Of a stretch of 18,461 nucleotides of DNA, positions 15,838 through 18,461 are shown piece by piece (positions within the stretch are counted from its first letter, which is position 1; the number at the start of each line of letters is the position of its first letter). The stretch spans positions 1-18,461 of the forward strand of contig JAZNUB010000060.1 of assembly GCA_045592105.1 (NCBI GenBank), given 5' to 3'. The stretch comes from SIG636 sp045592105 (GTDB lineage: Bacteria; Bacillota; Clostridia; Oscillospirales; CAG-382). Below the pieces are notes generated by a model. The model ran no database searches. It saw only the letters and a program-made list of their open reading frames with translations, and was not told the DNA's origin. The position numbers and the translations under genes were made by a program.

Positions 15838-15845
15838 AAACATAT

Positions 15846-15851
15846 CTCCTT
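15846..15851 (-). promoter_or_regulatory. Ribosome binding site fixing the ackA start
   Basis: AAGGAG on the minus strand is 8 nt from ATG 15835-15837 and only 2 nt from the upstream ATG 15841-15843, favouring the shorter protein. Confidence 0.8.
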
Positions 15852-15876
15852 AAGCTTAAATTTTTCAAACATATCT

Positions 15877-15905
15877 ATTATACTACCAAAGCTTGAATAA
15901 TGCAA
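15877..15905 (-). promoter_or_regulatory. SigA-type promoter of ackA
   Basis: On the minus strand TTGCAT (15900-15905) is followed after 17 bp by a perfect TATAAT (15877-15882), about 39 nt before the ackA ATG. The divergent tmcAL promoter must overlap this 87-bp gap, but no good candidate is visible. Confidence 0.75.
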
Positions 15906-15924
15906 TAGGAAAAGGTGCTTTATT

Positions 15925-17064
15925 ATGGAAAAACAGCTTAGCTCCGCCGCTATAATATGCGAATACAACCCCTTCCACCACGGACACGCGCACCAAATAG
16001 CCACCGTGAAGCGTGAATTTGACCTTGTTGTGGGGATTATGAGCGGCGCGTTTGTTCAGCGCGGGTATCCCGCCGTTGCCGATAAGTACAGCCGTGCCGC
16101 CGCCGCGCTGGAGGGCGGTATGGATTTGGTTTTGGAGCTTCCGTTCCCCTTCTGCTGTGCCGCCGCGCCCGATTTTGCCGCCGCAGGTGTATATATCGCC
16201 AACGCCATAGGCGTAAACGCGCTTGCCTTTGGCTGTGAGGACGAGGGCGAAACCGTGCAAGGCATAGCAAGGCTTTTGGCTACCGGAACGCTTAAAAAAG
16301 AAGCCGAGGGGCTGATAGAAGCGCAAAAAAGCCTATCGTACCCGCGCGCACTACAGCTTGCGGCAGAAAAGCTGTTGGGCAAAGCGGCGGCAGAGGCGAT
16401 ATCAAAGCCAAACAACATACTTGGCGCGGAATATATGGCGGCTATATATCGCGGCGGGTATGCGCTAACGCCATACCCCGTGCAAAGAGATGCGCGCTTT
16501 TTGTCCTCCACGGCTATTAGGGAGAACGGAGATTTTGCCGCCCTGCTTCCGTACCCCAAGTATTTCACAAGCGAAAGGCGCGATATGGCGTTTGCGGAAA
16601 GGCTTATACTTAACTGCTTGCGTACAGCCGAGGGCTGTGATTTTTACGGCGTGGACAAATCGCTTGCCGCAAAGCTGAAAAGCAGCGCAAAAGCCGCACA
16701 CAGCGTAGAAGAAGCCATACAGCTTACAACGGATAAGGTTTATACCGCCGCAAGGGTGCGCCGCGCGGTTATAGCAACGTGGCTTAGCATAAGCAAAGCT
16801 ATGCTAAAGGAAAAGCCCACGTATACAAGCCTGCTTGCCGCAAACGAAAAAGGCACGGCGTTTTTAAAGGCGATAAAACACACGGCAAGCATACCGATAA
16901 TAACAAAGCCTGCGGCGTATAAAAAGCACCCCGATATAGTGAGCGCGTTTGAAAAGGCACTTGCGGCAGAGGAAGCGGCAATACTGTGCTGCCCCGAAAT
17001 AAAACCCTACGGCACGGCGGTGAAAGCCACGCCAACAATGCTCTCTTCGTTCGCAAGTGAATAG
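15925..17064 (+). CDS. tmcAL: tRNA(Met) cytidine acetate ligase
   Basis: This is a 379-residue protein of the TmcAL/YlbM (former DUF795) family, which activates acetate with ATP to acetyl-AMP and makes N4-acetylcytidine at the wobble base of elongator tRNA-Met. The nucleotidyltransferase motif is EYNPFHHGH (13-21); IMSGAFVQRGYPAVADKYSR (38-57) and the MDLVLELP stretch (66-73) are family hallmarks. It is slightly shorter than B. subtilis YlbM. AGGTG precedes the ATG. It is transcribed away from ackA, whose product makes or uses acetate, the TmcAL substrate. The C-terminal residues from M371 (MLSSFASE) are encoded by DNA that resembles a module of the structured repeat, so the natural end of the gene may have been replaced. 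Confidence 0.94.
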   Translation: MEKQLSSAAIICEYNPFHHGHAHQIATVKREFDLVVGIMSGAFVQRGYPAVADKYSRAAAALEGGMDLVLELPFPFCCAAAPDFAAAGVYIANAIGVNALAFGCEDEGETVQGIARLLATGTLKKEAEGLIEAQKSLSYPRALQLAAEKLLGKAAAEAISKPNNILGAEYMAAIYRGGYALTPYPVQRDARFLSSTAIRENGDFAALLPYPKYFTSERRDMAFAERLILNCLRTAEGCDFYGVDKSLAAKLKSSAKAAHSVEEAIQLTTDKVYTAARVRRAVIATWLSISKAMLKEKPTYTSLLAANEKGTAFLKAIKHTASIPIITKPAAYKKHPDIVSAFEKALAAEEAAILCCPEIKPYGTAVKATPTMLSSFASE

Positions 17065-17308
17065 CCCCATTGCTCTCTGCGTTCGCAACGGGGGCCCCGA
17101 AATACACCCCACAACTCACTTCGTTCGTTGCGGGGACCCCGATTTTGATATTCAGGCTTTCGTTCGCTCGCGCCTTGCGCCGCGTTGCGGCACTCGCGAA
17201 AGCCCAAGGAATATTTTTCGCGGCGCGTGTCCGCGAAAAATATGGATGGTTAAATTTAAGGGTTGGTGTTAAAAAGCACCAATCCTTGTTTTTGTGGCTG
17301 AAACGCAA
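17038..17308 (+). repeat. Structured 3'-flank repeat, copy 2 (after tmcAL)
   Basis: This is the inverted counterpart of 154-435, in the same orientation relative to its upstream gene. In order: a degenerate module within the tmcAL tail (17038-17061); hairpin modules at 17065-17094 and 17107-17135; a core bounded by GGCTTTCG (17155-17162) and CGAAAGCC (17197-17204); a perfect 13-bp stem at 17211-17243 (ATATTTTTCGCGG with its complement); and the terminator hairpin at 17260-17285. It has two intact modules versus three in copy 1, in a different order, with the core highly similar. The module directly after the TAG is CCCCATTGC-type, followed by the CCCCACAAC-type. Confidence 0.88.
17260..17285 (+). 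terminator. Intrinsic terminator-like hairpin downstream of tmcAL
   Basis: GGGTTGGTG pairs with CACCAATCC (one G-U wobble) around TTAAAAAG, followed by TTGTTTTTG. It corresponds to 175-200, where the same position is a C-G pair. Confidence 0.7.
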
Positions 17309-17342
17309 CGCTTTAACGTAGGGCGGGGGCTTGCTCCCGCCG
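17303..17342 (-). repeat. GC-rich palindromic repeat, copy 2 (inverted)
   Basis: The core at 17317-17341 is the exact reverse complement of the cores at 8173-8197 and 17400-17424. On the minus strand it is followed by CGTTAAAGCGTTGCG, matching the right flank of copy 1. It abuts or slightly overlaps the end of the structured repeat. Confidence 0.83.
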
Positions 17343-17367
17343 AAACAAACGGAGTTGAATACGCCGT

Positions 17368-17428
17368 GTTTGGAAAGATTGCGGATTGATGAATTGGGCG
17401 GCGGGAGCAAGCCCCCGCCCTACGCTGC
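17368..17428 (+). repeat. GC-rich palindromic repeat, copy 3
   Basis: GTTTGGAAAGATTGCGGATT (17368-17387) matches the left flank of copy 1, followed by the conserved core at 17400-17424. With copy 2 it forms a perfect 25-bp inverted repeat separated by 58 bp. The gap 17309-17745 holds no credible gene: only these repeats, the hairpin at 17528-17576, and the insertion-sequence end; 17429-17527 shows nothing I recognise. Confidence 0.85.
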
Positions 17429-17527
17429 GGAACGGCACGCCATTACGCCGCAACAAGGTTTAATAAAAGCTACCCCGATTAAACACTTGGTACGCGGAGA
17501 CGGGTGTAGAAATAGGATGTAGATTGG

Positions 17528-17576
17528 ACGATTGCGACCTGAAGCTGTACTTAGTACTGCGAATGGTCGCAATCGT
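17528..17576. repeat. Unexplained 12-bp-stem hairpin
   Basis: ACGATTGCGACC (17528-17539) and GGTCGCAATCGT (17565-17576) are perfect complements around a 25-nt loop that itself contains GTAC-TTA-GTAC. There is no T-run on the plus side, so a simple terminator is unlikely. It lies between the palindromic repeats and the insertion sequence, 32 bp before the insertion-sequence end. Confidence 0.75.
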
Positions 17577-17645
17577 TCAAAGCAAAGAATATTAATAAAA
17601 AAGGAAGTGGGGCTGTCTCATTAAGACAGCCCGAAAGTAAAGAAA

Positions 17646-17685
17646 AAGCGGTTGTTCTAAGCCGAAAGGCATTGAACAACCGCTT
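17646..17685 (+). other. Long hairpin with GNRA-type loop upstream of the transposase
   Basis: AAGCGGTTGTTC (17646-17657) pairs perfectly with GAACAACCGCTT (17674-17685). Inside, GCC-GAAA-GGC forms a second stem with a GAAA tetraloop. The T-rich TGCTTTGTTG follows. Its right arm contains the -35 hexamer of the transposase promoter. Confidence 0.85.
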
Positions 17686-17700
17686 GCTTTGTTGTATAAT
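17672..17700 (+). promoter_or_regulatory. Transposase promoter
   Basis: TTGAAC (17672-17677) and a perfect TATAAT (17695-17700) are 17 bp apart, 45 nt before the transposase ATG. Confidence 0.72.
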
Positions 17701-17744
17701 TTAATTGCGAAAAAACCTACAAGAAAGCGAGATAATTATACAAC
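17691..17744 (+). other. Inverted repeat spanning -10 region and start codon
   Basis: GTTGTATAATT (17691-17701) and AATTATACAAC (17734-17744) are perfect 11-bp complements. The left arm covers the -10 box, so it would be absent from the element's own transcript; the right arm ends 1 nt before the ATG. Confidence 0.85.
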
Positions 17745-17745
17745 A

Positions 17746-18461
17746 ATGAAAGACAAAAATCAAGTAGTATTACCATTAGATTTAGGAATTTGCATACCCG
17801 AGGGAGATTTTGTATTCAAAGTAGCAGAAATTTGTGAAAGTTTGGATTACACAGAGCTATTTAACACCTATCTTCGTAGTTGGAGAAAGGTAAACCCCAT
17901 AACAATGTTTGAAATACTTGTTTTTGGATATATGGAGCATCTTTATTCGGGAAGAGATATCGCAAAAGCGTGCAAAACAGATATCCGTTTTATGTGGCTT
18001 TTGAACGGCGAGCCAGCCCCCAGTCACGCAACTATCTCAAGATTCCAGGATGATAGACTGTCCGAGGCAATAGAAGGTCTGTTTTTTCAATTTGTAGAAA
18101 AGCTTTATCAAATGGGAGAAATCAAATTCAAAAACTTGTTTGTTGACGGAACGAAGCTCGAAGCGTATGCCAACAAATACACATTTGTGTGGAAAAAGAC
18201 CGTTGAAAAGAATCTGGTAAAACTGAACAAGAAGATAGAGGCTATACTTCTCGTGCTTGCCGAAAGATACGGATTTAAAGACTTTATCAATATCGAAGAA
18301 TGCTACGAAAGCTTGATACGACAAGCAACGTGGAGCAATTTGGTTTTTGCCACAGGCAAGGGTAAGCATAAGACGCAGCTTCAAAAAGACATCGAAATGC
18401 TTGAATCTTTTCTGTTGAAGAAAAACGAATATTTGTCCCATCTCGGCAGACTTGGAAACAG
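17746..18461 (+). CDS. IS1182-family transposase, N-terminal part
   Basis: The frame is open from ATG 17746 to the window edge (238 complete codons), so the gene is cut by the window and not shown to be broken. The N-terminal ~110 residues (PLDLGICIPEGDFVFKVAEI, ITMFEILVFGYMEHLYSGRDI, SHATISRFQDDRL) match the DUF772-type domain of IS1182 transposases. FVDGTKLEAYANKYTFVWKK (about 135-154) carries the first catalytic Asp of the DDE triad in the family's very characteristic setting. A charged helical region (KNLVKLNKKIEAILLVLAER) follows. The later D and E residues are outside the window. There is no strong ribosome site before the ATG, consistent with low expression of a transposase. Confidence 0.93.
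   Translation, partial: MKDKNQVVLPLDLGICIPEGDFVFKVAEICESLDYTELFNTYLRSWRKVNPITMFEILVFGYMEHLYSGRDIAKACKTDIRFMWLLNGEPAPSHATISRFQDDRLSEAIEGLFFQFVEKLYQMGEIKFKNLFVDGTKLEAYANKYTFVWKKTVEKNLVKLNKKIEAILLVLAERYGFKDFINIEECYESLIRQATWSNLVFATGKGKHKTQLQKDIEMLESFLLKKNEYLSHLGRLGN

Larger units (their letters stand above)
17609..18461 (+). mobile_element. IS1182-family insertion sequence, left part (runs off the window)
   Basis: The probable left end is GGGGCTGTCT at 17609, which resembles the GGGxCTGTCT ends I recall for this family. The terminal GGGCTGTCT is itself repeated inverted (AGACAGCCC), making a 9-bp hairpin at 17610-17632. A larger hairpin, a promoter and the transposase gene follow. The DNA from here on looks more AT-rich than the housekeeping genes. 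The right end and any target duplication lie outside the window. Confidence 0.82.

Noticed and set aside
14635..15843. Longer ackA start at 15843
   Set aside because: The AAGGAG site would be only 2 nt from that ATG; the ATG at 15837 has 8-nt spacing.
15974..15998. Possible second, overlapping gene in the ackA-tmcAL divergent region
   Set aside because: The codons belong to the tmcAL start region with its EYNPFHHGH motif; nothing independent is visible.
17331..17522. 63-codon open frame with a GGGSKPPPYA stretch
   Set aside because: It is the translation of the GC-rich palindromic repeat; the same peptide appears wherever that repeat is read, and there is no ribosome site.

Overview
The window looks like chromosomal DNA from a spore-forming Firmicute, probably a gut Clostridia. 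This rests on strong AGGAGG-type ribosome binding sites, TTGACA/TATAAT-type promoters, a LysM-GH18 (SleL/YaaH-like) spore-cortex hydrolase, a cysteine-rich coat-like protein behind a SigK-like promoter, a PASTA membrane protein, AsnA, and the rsmD-coaD-tmcAL gene set typical of Firmicutes. No species can be named from sequence alone.

Layout. (1) 1-435: the 3' end of a transposase gene, then a ~280-bp structured repeat. (2) 444-6728, minus strand: a three-gene unit pcrA-like helicase > DUF1015 protein > valS, driven by a promoter at 6765-6793. (3) 6830-9105, minus strand: a sporulation pair (cysteine-rich coat-like protein, then the LysM-GH18 hydrolase) with a GC-rich palindromic repeat between them. 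(4) 9222-14572, plus strand: a kinase-less PASTA protein, then from its own promoter rsmD-coaD-secreted unknown-lipoyl-less E2-like protein-asnA, closed by a bidirectional terminator. (5) 14635-15837, minus: ackA; 15925-17064, plus: tmcAL, divergent from ackA. (6) 17038-18461: a second copy of the structured repeat, two more copies of the palindromic repeat, an unexplained hairpin, and the left end of an IS1182-family element whose transposase runs off the window.

The genes are mostly housekeeping: tRNA charging and modification (valS, tmcAL), rRNA methylation (rsmD), CoA synthesis (coaD), asparagine synthesis (asnA), acetate metabolism (ackA), DNA repair (pcrA) and sporulation. I see no CRISPR array, tRNA, rRNA, toxin-antitoxin pair or defence island.

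The least explained material is non-coding. The same composite element sits just after the stop codons of valS and tmcAL, each time in the sense direction of the gene. It consists of two or three tandem hairpin modules whose stems differ in sequence but stay paired, then a large GC-rich palindromic core, then an intrinsic-terminator-like hairpin that shows a paired (C-G versus G-U) change between copies. The last codons of tmcAL lie in what looks like a decayed module. At the right, the IS1182 element has nested inverted repeats around its promoter and start codon, laid out as expected for blocking translation of read-through transcripts.
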